Positions 52,809 through 62,584 are shown, counted from the first letter of the stretch. The stretch: DNA of 64,000 bases from Salipiger abyssi (GCF_017311415.1 NZ_JAEKIS010000003.1:62001-126000); one strand, 5' to 3'. A program made the numbers and translations. Notes: generated from the letters alone by a model not told the origin.

Positions 52809-53566
52809 CAGAGCCTCACCGGGATGCCTGCGGCGGCCATGTGCTGCTTGGCCTCCTGGATGGAATATTCACCGAAATGGAAGATCGACGCGGCGAGCAC
52901 GGCGGAGGCATGGCCCTCGGTCACGCCTTCGACCAGATGATCCAGCGTGCCGACGCCGCCGCTGGCGATCACCGGCACATCCACCGCATCGGCGATGGCG
53001 CGGGTCAGCGGGATATTGAACCCCGATTTGGTGCCGTCGCGGTCCATGGAGGTGAGCAGGATCTCTCCGGCGCCTTTTGCGGTCACCGTGCGGGCGAAAT
53101 CCACAGCGTCGATGCCGGTGGGCTTGCGGCCGCCATGGGTGAAGATCTCCCAGCGGCCCGGTTCGACGGTCTTGGCGTCGATCGCAACCACGATGCATTG
53201 CGAGCCGAAATGATCGGCGGCCTCGGCCACCACATCGGGGTTGGCCACCGCCGCCGAGTTGAAGCTGACCTTGTCCGCGCCCGCGAGCAGGAGGGCGCGG
53301 ACATCGGCCACCGTGCGCACGCCCCCGCCCACGGTGAGCGGGATGAAGCATTGCTCGGCGGTGCGGGTGACCACATCGAACATCGTGCCGCGATTCTCAT
53401 GCGTAGCGTGGATGTCGAGAAAGGTGATCTCGTCGGCGCCGGCGGCATCGTAGGCGCGCGCGGCATCGACAGGGTCGCCCGCATCGCGCAGGTCGACGAA
53501 ATTCACGCCCTTGACCACACGGCCATCGGCGACATCGAGACAGGGGATGATGCGGGTCTTGAGCAT
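52808..53566 (-). CDS. hisF: Imidazole glycerol phosphate synthase cyclase subunit HisF
   Basis: This encodes 252 residues. It closes the imidazole ring with ammonia from HisH. The TIM barrel begins [20 protein letters not shown] with catalytic Asp11; the second catalytic aspartate is in [19 protein letters not shown] binds phosphate. It is coupled to hisE. Its glutaminase partner HisH is encoded 27 kb away at 25148-25783, an uncommon separation in relatives. Confidence 0.97.
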   Translation of the reverse strand: MLKTRIIPCLDVADGRVVKGVNFVDLRDAGDPVDAARAYDAAGADEITFLDIHATHENRGTMFDVVTRTAEQCFIPLTVGGGVRTVADVRALLLAGADKVSFNSAAVANPDVVAEAADHFGSQCIVVAIDAKTVEPGRWEIFTHGGRKPTGIDAVDFARTVTAKGAGEILLTSMDRDGTKSGFNIPLTRAIADAVDVPVIASGGVGTLDHLVEGVTEGHASAVLAASIFHFGEYSIQEAKQHMAAAGIPVRL

Positions 53567-53628
53567 AGAGCCTTATGGCGCGGATTGCGCGCGGGGGGAA
53601 GGGGGCGCGCGGGCCGAGAGGGCGGAAT

Positions 53629-53652
53629 GCGTATTTGGAAAAGAGAAGACAA
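53629..53652. repeat. Dispersed GTATTTG..GGAAAGA motif, copy e
   Basis: GCGTATTTGGAAAAGAGAAG lies 40 bases upstream of the RNA methyltransferase start, in the same orientation as the left arm at 18412. It sits in the divergent space between hisF and that gene. Confidence 0.6.
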
Positions 53653-53694
53653 CAGGGGCTCGTTCCCGGCGGGCAAAGCCTGTATGCGGGCGGG

Positions 53695-54798
53695 ATGGGT
53701 GAGACATTCGAGATCTTCCTGGCCTGCGCGCCGGGGCTGGAGGCGGCGCTGGCGGGCGAGGCCAAGGCGGCGGGGTTCGGGCCTCTGCGGCCCGTGGCCG
53801 GCGGCGTGGCCTTCGATGGTGGCTGGCCCGAGGTCATGCGCGCCAACCTGTGCCTGCGTGGTGTCGCGCGGGTGCTGGTGCGGATCGGCGGGTTTCCGGC
53901 GGTGCATCTGGCGCAGCTCGACAAGCGGGCACGGAAATTCCCCTGGGGCGAGGTGCTGCGCGCCGATCAGCCGGTGAAGATCGAAGCGCTGAGCCGCAAG
54001 TCGAAGATCTATCACGCGGGCGCCGCGAAGGAGCGGGTGGAGCGGGCGATCTCCGAGGAGCTGGGCGCGCCCGTGGGCGATGACGGCGTGCGGCTGCTGC
54101 TGCGCATCGAGGAAAACATGGTGAGCTTCTCGGTCGATACCTCGGGCGCGCCGCTGCACCGGCGCGGCCACAAGGAGGCGGTTGGCAAGGCGCCGATGCG
54201 CGAGACGCTGGCGGCGCTGTTCCTGCTTCAATGTGGCTATCGCGGCGAGGAGCCGGTGCTCGATCCGATGTGCGGCTCGGGCACGTTCGTGATCGAGGCG
54301 GCGGAGATCGCGACGGGGCTGGCGCCGGGGCGCTCGCGAGCGTTCGATTTCGAGAGGCTGGCCGGGTTCGAGGCCGCCGCCTGGGCGGCGATGAAGGCGG
54401 AATATGCACCGCGCGAGACGGCGCTGCGGTTTCATGGCTTCGACCGCGATGCCGGCGCGGTGCGCATGGCGGCGGCCAATGCCGGCCGCGCCGGGGTCGA
54501 GGGCATTGCCAGCTTTGCCTGTCAGCCCTTCAGCGCGCTGGAGCGGCCCGAGGGGCCGCCGGGGCTGGTGATGGTGAACCCGCCTTACGGCGCGCGGATC
54601 GGCAAACCGGGGCCGCTGCATGCGCTGCACAAGAGCCTTGGCGATGTGCTGAAAGAGCGCTTCCGGGGCTGGCGCGTGGGGATCGTGACCTCCGAGCCCG
54701 GGCTGGCCAAGGCCACGGGCCTGCCCTTTCTGCCGCCGGGGCCGCCGGTGGCGCATGGGCCGCTGAAGATCCGGCTTTACCGGACCGATCCGCTCTGA
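53695..54798 (+). CDS. THUMP-domain RNA guanine methyltransferase (RlmL type)
   Basis: This encodes 367 residues. An N-terminal THUMP RNA-binding domain (about 40-160) precedes a class I methyltransferase domain with DPMCGSGTFVIEAAEIA (motif I) and MVNPPYGARIG (motif IV, NPPY). It resembles the N-terminal half of E. coli RlmL, which methylates G2445 of 23S rRNA, without the RlmK half; the exact target is inferred. ATG 53695 starts the conserved part. A small secreted protein gene follows after 43 bases. Confidence 0.88.
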   Translation: MGETFEIFLACAPGLEAALAGEAKAAGFGPLRPVAGGVAFDGGWPEVMRANLCLRGVARVLVRIGGFPAVHLAQLDKRARKFPWGEVLRADQPVKIEALSRKSKIYHAGAAKERVERAISEELGAPVGDDGVRLLLRIEENMVSFSVDTSGAPLHRRGHKEAVGKAPMRETLAALFLLQCGYRGEEPVLDPMCGSGTFVIEAAEIATGLAPGRSRAFDFERLAGFEAAAWAAMKAEYAPRETALRFHGFDRDAGAVRMAAANAGRAGVEGIASFACQPFSALERPEGPPGLVMVNPPYGARIGKPGPLHALHKSLGDVLKERFRGWRVGIVTSEPGLAKATGLPFLPPGPPVAHGPLKIRLYRTDPL

Positions 54799-54841
54799 GC
54801 CGGGGCTTAACGGGCCGCGCCTGCCATCCTATATTGATCTC

Positions 54842-55234
54842 ATGAAACGCATACCCGCCTTGATCCTCGCCGCCTGCCTGATGTCCCCGCCCGCCTATGC
54901 GCAGGAGGCCGAAAACGACGAGTCGGACAGCCTGATGAAGCGCGGGGCGGAGATGTTCCTGCGCGGGCTGATGGACGAGCTGGACCCGGCAATGCGCGAG
55001 CTGGAGGATTTGGCCGGCGAGATGGAGCCGGCGCTGCGCAGTTTCGGCGAGGAGATGGGCCCGGCGCTGCGCGATCTCATGGGGCAGGTGCAGGACTGGT
55101 CACGCTACGAGCCGCCGGAGATGCTGCCCAATGGCGATATCATCCTGCGCCGCAAGCCGGAGGAGCCGGATCTGCCCGCGCCGCTCACCCCGCCGGAGCT
55201 CGATCCGCCGGAAGAGGGTGAGATCGACCTCTGA
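54842..55234 (+). CDS. Secreted coiled-coil protein of unknown function
   Basis: This encodes 130 residues. A signal peptide (about 1-21, ending PAYAQ) is followed by a helical acidic stretch (AEMFLRGLMDELDPAMRELEDLAGEMEPALRSF, in part) of amphipathic repeats and a proline-rich end (PAPLTPPELDPPEEGEIDL). It is periplasmic, with no cysteines, so perhaps a chaperone or spacer-like protein. I know the type only as a hypothetical protein of relatives. It is likely cotranscribed with the RNA methyltransferase. Confidence 0.78.
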   Translation: MKRIPALILAACLMSPPAYAQEAENDESDSLMKRGAEMFLRGLMDELDPAMRELEDLAGEMEPALRSFGEEMGPALRDLMGQVQDWSRYEPPEMLPNGDIILRRKPEEPDLPAPLTPPELDPPEEGEIDL

Positions 55235-55243
55235 GCGCCGGCT

Positions 55244-56806
55244 TCAGGCGCCGGCGATCTCCACCCGCACCTCGTCGGCATCGAGCGAACGGGCCAGCGA
55301 GTTGAAGCGCGATTCGGCCACCTCGCCAAAGAGCGGCGCCGCCTCCTGAGTCAGATGCAGCACCAGCGCGCGCGCCTCGGCATCCCAGTCGAGATGCGCG
55401 CCGCCTTCCTGGCTGGCGTCCGACATCCAGAGCATCGAGCCAAAGCGCATCGCCTTGCCCAGCACCTCGGCCTTTTGCTGCTCGCTCTCGTCGATCAGCG
55501 TGTAGAAATCCTCGAACCGGGTGCCGTCGCGCTTGTTCTTGTAGCGGTGCAGCAGCGCCAGCCCGAGAAACACCCGTTCCTGATGATCGAGCCCGCCGAG
55601 ATTGGCGCGGGTGACATAGTCGAAACAGGTCTCGGCGCGGTAATCGGGATGGGCGCGCCAGCTCACATCGTGCAGCAGGCAGGCGGCCTTGACCATGCGC
55701 AGCCGCGCCTCTCCGGCGCTGGCGAAGAGCGGCTGCACGAAGCGGTAGAGCTTCTTGCCGAAGCCCGGCAGGCGCGCGTCCTTGGCCTCGGAAAAGCGGC
55801 AGGCCTCGATCAGCGGATCGCGGTCGCGCAGCATCTGCGGCATCTGTTCGTAGAGCAGCCCCTCGCGGATCCCGTAGGAGGAAATGGCGATCTCGGACGG
55901 GGCGAACACCTGCATCAGCTCGGCCAGCACCTCGGCGGCATAGGGCACGAGGCTCATCCGCGCCGAGGAGATCGAGCAGGCGCCGCGCAGCGCTTCGAGA
56001 TCGGCTTTCTCGATGAATTTCAGGGTCTCGTCCACGGCCTCGCGGTCCATGCGGTATTCGTGCAGGACATGTAGCGGGTAGCCGCGGCGCTCCATGTCGA
56101 TGCGGGCGATGGCGCGCCAGGAGCCGCCGACGAGGAACAGGCGCGAGCCGGTCATCTCCATCCGGTCGGCGAGTTTCGCGATATATTTGCGGATATGCTT
56201 CTCGCGCGCCTTCTTGCCGCCGTCGAGATCTTTGAAGCGCAGCGGCCCCAGCGGCGAGGTCATGCGGCGGCCGACCTGACCGCCCGAAAGCTCGGCCAGC
56301 TCCATCGAGGAGCCGCCGATATCGCAGATCATGCCATCGGCGCCGGGCCAGCCGAGCAGCACGCCCTGTGCCGAGAGCCGCGCCTCTTCCTCGCCGTCGA
56401 TCACCCAGATCTTCAGCCCGGTCTTTTGCTCGATTTCCGAGCGGAAGGCGGGGCCGTCCTCGGCCTCGCGCATGGCGGCGGTGGCAACGGCGGTGAGCGG
56501 CGGCAGGTCCATGCCGCGCGCCAGCGTCTGGAACCGCGCCAGCGCGGAAAGCGCGCGCTCCTTGCCCTTGGGGTTCAGCCGCCCCGTCTCAGGCATGCCG
56601 GCGCCGAGCCCGCACATGATCTTTTCGTTGTAGAAATAGGCCGGAGAGCGCGCCGCGCCATCGAAGACCACAAGCCGGACCGAGTTCGATCCGATATCCA
56701 CGACACCCACGCGCGACAGGCGCCGCGCCTGCGGGTTGTCGAAGAGCGGGTGCCCGAAAGGCCCCCAATCGCCGTGGGCGGAATCGGTTTGTCCGTCCAT
56801 GTGCAT
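55244..56806 (-). CDS. ppx: Exopolyphosphatase (Ppx/GppA family)
   Basis: This encodes 520 residues. The actin-like ATPase fold has VGVVDIGSNSVRLVVFD (phosphate-1), EEEARLSAQGVL, ICDIGGSSMELAEL (phosphate-2) and SSYGIREGLLYEQMP. The C-terminal HD-like half contains LLHDVSWRAHPDYRAE. It hydrolyses polyphosphate or pppGpp. Starts at 56806 or 56800 are both possible. In relatives the order hda-ppk-ppx is compact; here a flagellin gene lies between ppx and ppk. Confidence 0.93.
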   Translation of the reverse strand: MHMDGQTDSAHGDWGPFGHPLFDNPQARRLSRVGVVDIGSNSVRLVVFDGAARSPAYFYNEKIMCGLGAGMPETGRLNPKGKERALSALARFQTLARGMDLPPLTAVATAAMREAEDGPAFRSEIEQKTGLKIWVIDGEEEARLSAQGVLLGWPGADGMICDIGGSSMELAELSGGQVGRRMTSPLGPLRFKDLDGGKKAREKHIRKYIAKLADRMEMTGSRLFLVGGSWRAIARIDMERRGYPLHVLHEYRMDREAVDETLKFIEKADLEALRGACSISSARMSLVPYAAEVLAELMQVFAPSEIAISSYGIREGLLYEQMPQMLRDRDPLIEACRFSEAKDARLPGFGKKLYRFVQPLFASAGEARLRMVKAACLLHDVSWRAHPDYRAETCFDYVTRANLGGLDHQERVFLGLALLHRYKNKRDGTRFEDFYTLIDESEQQKAEVLGKAMRFGSMLWMSDASQEGGAHLDWDAEARALVLHLTQEAAPLFGEVAESRFNSLARSLDADEVRVEIAGA

Positions 56807-56903
56807 CCCCGGTTTGACTGCGAGACCCTGTATCACGGCTTTGCCGCGGCGCGAAAGACCTCAGACGGGGAAATGCACGGGGAGGGCAAGCGGTTCCTTT
56901 GGG

Positions 56904-58202
56904 TCAGCGGAAGAGCGACAGCAGCGATTGCGGGGCGTTGTTGGCGATGGAGAGCGCCTCCACCGCGAGCTGCTGCTGCACATTCAGCGCTTGGAGCCGG
57001 GCGGTGGCCTCTTCCATATCGGTATCCACCAGCGTGCCGATCCCGGATTTCATCGCGTCGGAGAGCTTGTCGTTGAAGGCCTGCTGGGTTTCGAGCCGGT
57101 TCTGATCCGAGCCGAAGCCGGCGGAGGCGGCGACGGTGTAATCCAGCAGTCCCTCGATGCTGGTCAGCGCCGCCTCGGCGCCGGCGGCGGTGGAGACGTC
57201 GAGATCGGCGAGAAGCTCCAGCCCGCCGCCGATGGTATTACCGGCCTCTGCGCTGAGCGTGTTGAGATTCACGTCGATGGTGTCGGTGCCGTCGGTGACC
57301 GAGGAGGAGACCGTCAGGCTGGTGCCGGAGGCGGCGATCGAGAGGACCGAGTCGTCGATGCCGTTCCTGGCGGCGTAATCGCCCCATTTCCGTGCCAGCG
57401 CGGTCACCACGTCGCTGATGCCGTCGCCGTCGCGGGCCACGTAGCGCAGCTCTGACGTGGCCATCTGGGCGCGGGTTTCGGAGGCGCCGGTCGTGGTGCG
57501 CAGATCCGCCTCGGTAAAGCTCGAATCGTCTGCATCTGAGCCGAAGACCGAGAGGGTAAAGCCCATGCCGGTCTCGACCGCGATGCCGCTGGCGTCGATC
57601 TCGCCGCTCTGCGCGGCGTCGAGCGTGGCGCTGGCGGCGTCGGAAGTGTAGGTGCCGCCGCTGGCCGAGATCGCCGAGGCCCCGGTGGTGAGGTCGCGCC
57701 TCGCGATGGCGATATCGGCGCCGGTCACCCCCTGCGCATCGCGGCGCAGGAAGCCCAGCACCGCCTCGCTGCCGGAACCGGCGGTGTTCTCGGTGTTCGT
57801 GAGCAGGTTCAGCCCGTTGAACTGCGCCATTTCGACCACCGCACCGATCTGGTCGCGCAGGGCGTCGATATTGCTCTGGATCTTGCTGCGGTCGACATTC
57901 TCGCCCTGCGCGGCGACGATCTTGCTCTTCATATCGGTCAGCAGATCGGCCACCGTCTCCGAGGCGTCGCGGGCCACGGCCAGCGTGGCGCTGCCCAGAG
58001 AGAGGCTGTCGGAGACGCGTTTGTAGCCCTGAACATCGGCCTGCATTGTCTGTGAGATCGCCCAGACGGCGGCGTTATCCTCGGCGCTGGAGACGCGGCG
58101 GCCGGTGGCGATCTCCTGCTGGGTGCTGGCGATATTGAGATTGATCTGATGCAGGGTCTGGAGCGCGATGGACGCGCTCTCATTGGTGAGAATGCTGGAC
58201 AT
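56904..58202 (-). CDS. Flagellin
   Basis: This encodes 432 residues. The conserved N-terminal helix region (MSSILTNESASIALQTLHQI, then ISQTMQADVQGYKRVSDSLSL) and C-terminal helix region (ALNVQQQLAVEALSIANNAPQSLLSLFR in part) form the D0/D1 core; the central 130-330 is the variable, threonine/serine/alanine-rich exposed part. The product is exported by the flagellar machinery to build the filament. No other flagellar gene is near. It is inserted between ppk and ppx on the same strand. The frame is open upstream, but ATG 58202 is the flagellin start. Confidence 0.93.
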   Translation of the reverse strand: MSSILTNESASIALQTLHQINLNIASTQQEIATGRRVSSAEDNAAVWAISQTMQADVQGYKRVSDSLSLGSATLAVARDASETVADLLTDMKSKIVAAQGENVDRSKIQSNIDALRDQIGAVVEMAQFNGLNLLTNTENTAGSGSEAVLGFLRRDAQGVTGADIAIARRDLTTGASAISASGGTYTSDAASATLDAAQSGEIDASGIAVETGMGFTLSVFGSDADDSSFTEADLRTTTGASETRAQMATSELRYVARDGDGISDVVTALARKWGDYAARNGIDDSVLSIAASGTSLTVSSSVTDGTDTIDVNLNTLSAEAGNTIGGGLELLADLDVSTAAGAEAALTSIEGLLDYTVAASAGFGSDQNRLETQQAFNDKLSDAMKSGIGTLVDTDMEEATARLQALNVQQQLAVEALSIANNAPQSLLSLFR

Positions 58203-58589
58203 TGGGCAAAGCCTTTGGCGGGGGTTACGGGCGCTTTGCACCGCTGCGGCCCCGTGTCCGGGGCATCCGTCTAGCCGTTCCGGCAGAAACGGGACATGGG
58301 CGCATGGCCATCCCGCGCCGCCCGCCCCCCGAGCGCGGAAAGTAGATTCGGCGGAAAAGATTGAGCGTCGGTTAAGGAGAGGGGAAAAACGTGCCGGTTT
58401 CGTCTCGTTCGGGCGACGGAAGGGGCGCGGCGGCGCGTGTCGGGATCTTTCGGGCTTGGCCGGAATAAGCCAAGGGGCTCTTGGCCCGGATCGGCCCCCC
58501 ATGTGCCGGCGATGACGCGGCGTTCCAGTTCGTGGCGCCGTAGGGTGGGCAATTTGCCCACCCTACATCGCAAACGTTACACGCCGCGC
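58203..58589. other. Spacer between ppk and flagellin gene
   Basis: No gene is visible in these 387 bases. The flagellin promoter should lie on the minus strand near 58340-58380, where GCCGAATC resembles the -10 of a sigma-28 promoter but the -35 is poor. The palindromic repeat copy 5 lies at 58540-58566, close to the ppk stop codon. Confidence 0.45.
58540..58566. repeat. GTAGGGTGGGC palindrome, copy 5
   Basis: GTAGGGTGGGC and its exact reverse complement GCCCACCCTAC flank AATTT. It is the most symmetrical copy, located 23 bases beyond the stop codon of ppk. Confidence 0.75.
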
Positions 58590-60761
58590 TCAATCGCCGT
58601 GCGTGAGCTTCGGCACATCGCCCGCGCCCGCCGAGCCACGGCCCGAAAGCGAGGGGTTTTCCATGAAGAAGCGGTGGCAGTTGAACGGCGTCTCGCCCTC
58701 CGGCACCGCGTGGCGGGTGAACTTGCCCGAAGGCTCCATCACCCAGCTTTGCGCCGTATCGGCAAGGTTCGCCGCCATGATCTGGCTGACGATCTGTGCC
58801 TTTACCGTGGCATTGTGGATCTCCACCCCGGTCTCGATCCGCCGGTTCAGGTTGCGCCCCATCCAGTCGGCGGAGGACATGAAGACCCGCGCATTCTTGT
58901 GCGGCAGCCCGTGGCCGTTGCCGAAACAGGCGATGCGCGAATGTTCGAGGAACCGCCCGACGATGGATTTCACCCGGATTGTCTCCGACAGCCCCTTGAT
59001 GCCGGGCCGCAGCCCGCAGATGCCGCGGATCACGCAGTCGATCTTCACCCCCGCCTGGCTCGCCGCGTAGAGCGCGTCGATCATGTCGGGCTCGATAAGC
59101 GAGTTCATCTTGATCCAGATCTGCGCGGGCTTGCCGGCGCGGGCGTGTTCGGCCTCGGCGGCGATCAGCTCCAGCATGCGCGGCTTCAGCGAATGCGGCG
59201 AGATCGAAAGGTTCTCCAGCCCCTCGGGCTGGGCGTAGCCGGAGAGGTAGTTGAAGATCTTGGCCGCATCGCGCCCCAGCGCCGCGTCGCAGGTAAAGAA
59301 CGACAGGTCGGTATAGATCTTGGCGGTGATCGGGTGGTAGTTGCCGGTGCCCCAATGGGTATAGGTCACCAGCCTGTCGCCCTCGCGGCGCACCACCTGA
59401 GAGATCTTGGCGTGGGTCTTCCAGTCGAGAAAGCCATAGACCACATGCGCGCCCGAGCGCTCCAGCCGCCGTGACTGGCGGATATTGGCGGCCTCGTCGA
59501 AACGCGCCTTCAGCTCGACCAGCGCGGTGACGGATTTGCCGTCCTCCGCCGCCTCGCATAGCGCCTCGACGATGGGCGAGTTCTTGGAGGTGCGGTAGAG
59601 CGTCTGCTTGATCGCCACCACATCCGGATCCAGCGCCGCCTGATTGAGAAAACGCACCACCATGTCGAAGGTCTCGTAGGGGTGGTGCAGCAGCATGTCC
59701 TTCTGCGCGATGGCGCGGAACATGTTGCCGTCGTGATCCTGCACCCGTTCCGGCACGCGCGGCGTGAAATTCGGCCAGAGCAGGTCGGGGCGGTTGTCGA
59801 GCACCAGCTCCTTGAGATCGGCGATGCCGATCATGCCCTCGAGCTCGATCACCTCGTCGTCCTGCACATGCAGCTCGCGCTGGACGATGTCGCGCAGCGC
59901 CTTGGGGGCGCCGGCGGTGACGGTGAGCCGAACCACCTCGCCACGGCGGCGGCGCTTCAGCGCCACCTCGAATTCGCGCACCAGATCCTCGGCCTCTTCC
60001 TCGACCTCGAGATCGCTGTCGCGCAGCACGCGGAAGCCGAAATGATCCTTCACCCGGTAGCCCGGGAACAGGCTGTCGATATGCAGCAGCAGCACGTCTT
60101 CGAGATAGATGAACCGCTGTTGGCCGTCGCTTGAGGGCAGCGCGAGGAAACGGTCGATCTGATGCGGGATCGGCAGCAGCGCGTTGCGCGAGCGCCGGTC
60201 GCGCTTGCGCTCCAGCGTGACCGCGAGGCAATAGCCCATATTGGCGATAAAGGGGAACGGGTGCGCCGGGTCGATGGCCAGCGGCGACAGCACCGGGAAG
60301 ACCTGGTTGAGAAAGACCTCTTCCACATGCGCCAGATCCGCCGGGTCGAGCTTGTCGCGCGGCACGATGTCGATGCCGGCCGCGGCCATCTCGGTCTCCA
60401 GCGCCAGCAGCACCTTTTGCTGATGCGCCATGAGCCGGCGCGCGTCCTCGTCGATCAGTATCAGCTGATCCGCCGGGCTCAGCCCGTCGGCGGCGGGGGT
60501 CGTGTTGCCCTCATGTGCCAGCTCGCGCAGGCCGGCGACGCGCACGGTATAGAACTCGTCGAGATTGCCTGCCGAGATCGACAGGAAGCGCAGCCGTTCC
60601 AGCAGCGGCACACGCGGGTTTTCGGCCTCTTCCAGAACGCGCCAGTTGAAGCCGAGCCAGCTCAGCTCGCGGTTGAAGAAACGACCGGGGCCTGCGAGGT
60701 CGGTGTCGCCGAACTCGACGGGGGCGGACAGCGGGGCTTTGAGGAAATCTGCAATGCTCAT
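58590..60761 (-). CDS. ppk: Polyphosphate kinase 1
   Basis: This encodes 723 residues. It builds polyphosphate from ATP. Domains: N-terminal ([19 protein letters not shown]), head ([17 protein letters not shown]), and the two catalytic C-terminal domains with the phospho-histidine in [23 protein letters not shown] and the second histidine region [17 protein letters not shown] typical PPK1. hda lies 52 bases upstream on the same strand. Confidence 0.97.
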   Translation of the reverse strand: MSIADFLKAPLSAPVEFGDTDLAGPGRFFNRELSWLGFNWRVLEEAENPRVPLLERLRFLSISAGNLDEFYTVRVAGLRELAHEGNTTPAADGLSPADQLILIDEDARRLMAHQQKVLLALETEMAAAGIDIVPRDKLDPADLAHVEEVFLNQVFPVLSPLAIDPAHPFPFIANMGYCLAVTLERKRDRRSRNALLPIPHQIDRFLALPSSDGQQRFIYLEDVLLLHIDSLFPGYRVKDHFGFRVLRDSDLEVEEEAEDLVREFEVALKRRRRGEVVRLTVTAGAPKALRDIVQRELHVQDDEVIELEGMIGIADLKELVLDNRPDLLWPNFTPRVPERVQDHDGNMFRAIAQKDMLLHHPYETFDMVVRFLNQAALDPDVVAIKQTLYRTSKNSPIVEALCEAAEDGKSVTALVELKARFDEAANIRQSRRLERSGAHVVYGFLDWKTHAKISQVVRREGDRLVTYTHWGTGNYHPITAKIYTDLSFFTCDAALGRDAAKIFNYLSGYAQPEGLENLSISPHSLKPRMLELIAAEAEHARAGKPAQIWIKMNSLIEPDMIDALYAASQAGVKIDCVIRGICGLRPGIKGLSETIRVKSIVGRFLEHSRIACFGNGHGLPHKNARVFMSSADWMGRNLNRRIETGVEIHNATVKAQIVSQIMAANLADTAQSWVMEPSGKFTRHAVPEGETPFNCHRFFMENPSLSGRGSAGAGDVPKLTHGD

Positions 60762-60812
60762 GGGGGGCTTATGCGCTCAGGTTTGCAACAGCTTTGTGAC
60801 GGGGGCCTTGGA

Positions 60813-61514
60813 TTATTCTGACAGCTCCCCCGGGGGCGTTACAAGCCGCGTCAGCACCGCGCGCGCCAGCGCCCGCGTGATCCCTTTTGGGCGGCCCATG
60901 GCGCTGGCATCGAGCGCCTCGACCAGCGCCTGCGCCATGGCGAAGCTGCGCGGCATATGGCGCACGAGATAGGGAATCACATCCGGCGCCGGTATGCATT
61001 GTCGGTCGGCGAGCTGCTTGACCAGCACCGCCGCCAGCAGCGTGTCGTCCGGATCGGGCAGAGTGGCGGTCTGGGTGCCCTCCATCCGGCTTTTCAGATC
61101 GGGCAGGGTGAGCGGCCAAAGCGCCGGCGGGGCGCTGGCGGTGACCATCAGCGGCTGGCGCTGGGCCAGCGCGAGGTTGTGCAGGTGAAAGAGCGCCTCC
61201 TCGGCGGCACGGTCGCCGGCGCTGCGATCGGCATCCTCGACGCAGACCGGCGCCGTGGCGAGCGCCGGGATATCGGCGCCGGGCAGGTCGGCGGCGCCGA
61301 TGATGGCCGCGCCGGTCTCGGCGGCCCAGACATGGGCGAGATGAGTCTTGCCGGCGCCGCCGGGCCCGACCAGTACCAGCTTGCCGCTGGGCCAGTCGCG
61401 CCAGTTGTCCATCAGCGCCACCGCCAGCGCGTTCGAGCCGCCGACGAAATAATCCTCGCGCCCCAGTGCCGTGCGGACCGGCAGTGGCAAACGGAGCTGC
61501 TCCGGTCCGGTCAT
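60813..61514 (-). CDS. hda: DnaA-related regulator Hda
   Basis: This encodes 233 residues, a shortened DnaA-like AAA+ domain: LPLPVRTALGREDYFVGGSNALAVALM at the start (clamp-binding QLRLPLP motif at residues 6-12), Walker A GPGGAGKTHL and a Walker B-like VCVEDADR. It should promote ATP hydrolysis by DnaA on the beta clamp, resetting replication initiation. The C-terminal DNA-binding domain of DnaA is missing, as expected. Its start overlaps the end of the upstream permease gene by four bases (ATGA). Confidence 0.9.
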   Translation of the reverse strand: MTGPEQLRLPLPVRTALGREDYFVGGSNALAVALMDNWRDWPSGKLVLVGPGGAGKTHLAHVWAAETGAAIIGAADLPGADIPALATAPVCVEDADRSAGDRAAEEALFHLHNLALAQRQPLMVTASAPPALWPLTLPDLKSRMEGTQTATLPDPDDTLLAAVLVKQLADRQCIPAPDVIPYLVRHMPRSFAMAQALVEALDASAMGRPKGITRALARAVLTRLVTPPGELSE

Positions 61515-62584
61515 GGCTGTTCCTGCTCCTCGTCGGTGAGGCCGCGATAGAGCCGGCTGTCGGTGTATTGCTCGACAAGGAAGCGGGCAAAGACGCCCAG
61601 AGCGGCGGCCAGCGGCACCGCCACCAGCATGCCGATGAAGCCGAACAGCGTGCCGAAGACCGACAGCGCCAGGATCAGCCAGACCGGGTGCAGCCCGACC
61701 GAGCTGCCCACCAGTTTCGGCGTGAGGAAATTGCCCTCAAGGAATTGGCCGAAAAAGAACACCCCCGCCACGGCGGCGATCCAGAACCAGTCGCCCCAGA
61801 ACTGGAACAGCGCCAGCCCGATGGCCAGCACGCCGCCGACGATGGCGCCGACATAGGGGATGAAGGTCAGCATGCCCGCGACCACGCCCACGACGAGGCC
61901 GAATTGCAGCCCCACCAGCCACAGCGCCACCGCGTAATAGGTGCCGAGGATCAGGCAGACCGAGCCCATGCCGCGAATGAAGCCGGCGAGCGTCGCGTCG
62001 ACATCGCGCGCCAGCCGGCGGATCACCGGCGCGTGGTCGCGCGGCAGCAGCTCGTCGATACGGGCGACCATATTGTCCCAGTCGAGCAGCATATAGACCG
62101 CCACCACCGGCACGATGACGAAGAGCAGCAGGATATTGATCACCGACAGTGCCGAGGTCAGCGCGGTGTTCAAAAGCTCCGCGCCGCGCTCCTTGACCGT
62201 GTCGCCGATGGAGACCAGCGCCGAGCGCACCGGGCTGTCCTCGACCATGACCGAGGGGAATTGCTCGGTGAGGAAGCTTTGCAGGTTGCGGAAGAGCTGC
62301 GGCGCGAAATCCACAAGCTGCGTGGTCTGGCGCACAAGCGCCGGCACCACCGCCAGTGCCAGGATGACGAAAAGCAGCCCGGTCGCCACGGTGATCGTGC
62401 CTGTGGCCATGCCGCGAGTGAGCCCCATGCGCTCCAGCCGGTCGGCCACCGGGTCGAGGAAATAGGCGATGGCGCCGCCCAGCACGAAGGGCAGCAGCAC
62501 GTCGCCGAGGAACCACAGAATCACTGCGAACACCGCCGCGGCGAGCCCCCAGTATTTCAGCTGTGTGCGTACCGGCAGCGCCAT
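61511..62584 (-). CDS. AI-2E family (PerM-like) permease
   Basis: This encodes 357 residues with eight hydrophobic helices and the family pattern IAYFLDPVADRLERMGLTRGMA in the N-terminal part and LTFIPYVGAIVGGVLAIGLALFQF plus FLTPKLVGSSVGLHPVWLILAL in the C-terminal part. The family contains transporters named for autoinducer-2 export, but most members have other or unknown roles, such as sodium/proton exchange. It is translationally coupled to hda, an arrangement I know from relatives. Confidence 0.92.
   Translation of the reverse strand: MALPVRTQLKYWGLAAAVFAVILWFLGDVLLPFVLGGAIAYFLDPVADRLERMGLTRGMATGTITVATGLLFVILALAVVPALVRQTTQLVDFAPQLFRNLQSFLTEQFPSVMVEDSPVRSALVSIGDTVKERGAELLNTALTSALSVINILLLFVIVPVVAVYMLLDWDNMVARIDELLPRDHAPVIRRLARDVDATLAGFIRGMGSVCLILGTYYAVALWLVGLQFGLVVGVVAGMLTFIPYVGAIVGGVLAIGLALFQFWGDWFWIAAVAGVFFFGQFLEGNFLTPKLVGSSVGLHPVWLILALSVFGTLFGFIGMLVAVPLAAALGVFARFLVEQYTDSRLYRGLTDEEQEQP

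Noticed and set aside
58330..58385. Sigma-28 promoter for the flagellin gene
   Set aside because: GCCGAATC resembles a -10 element, but no TAAA-like -35 lies at the right distance; left as a remark only.
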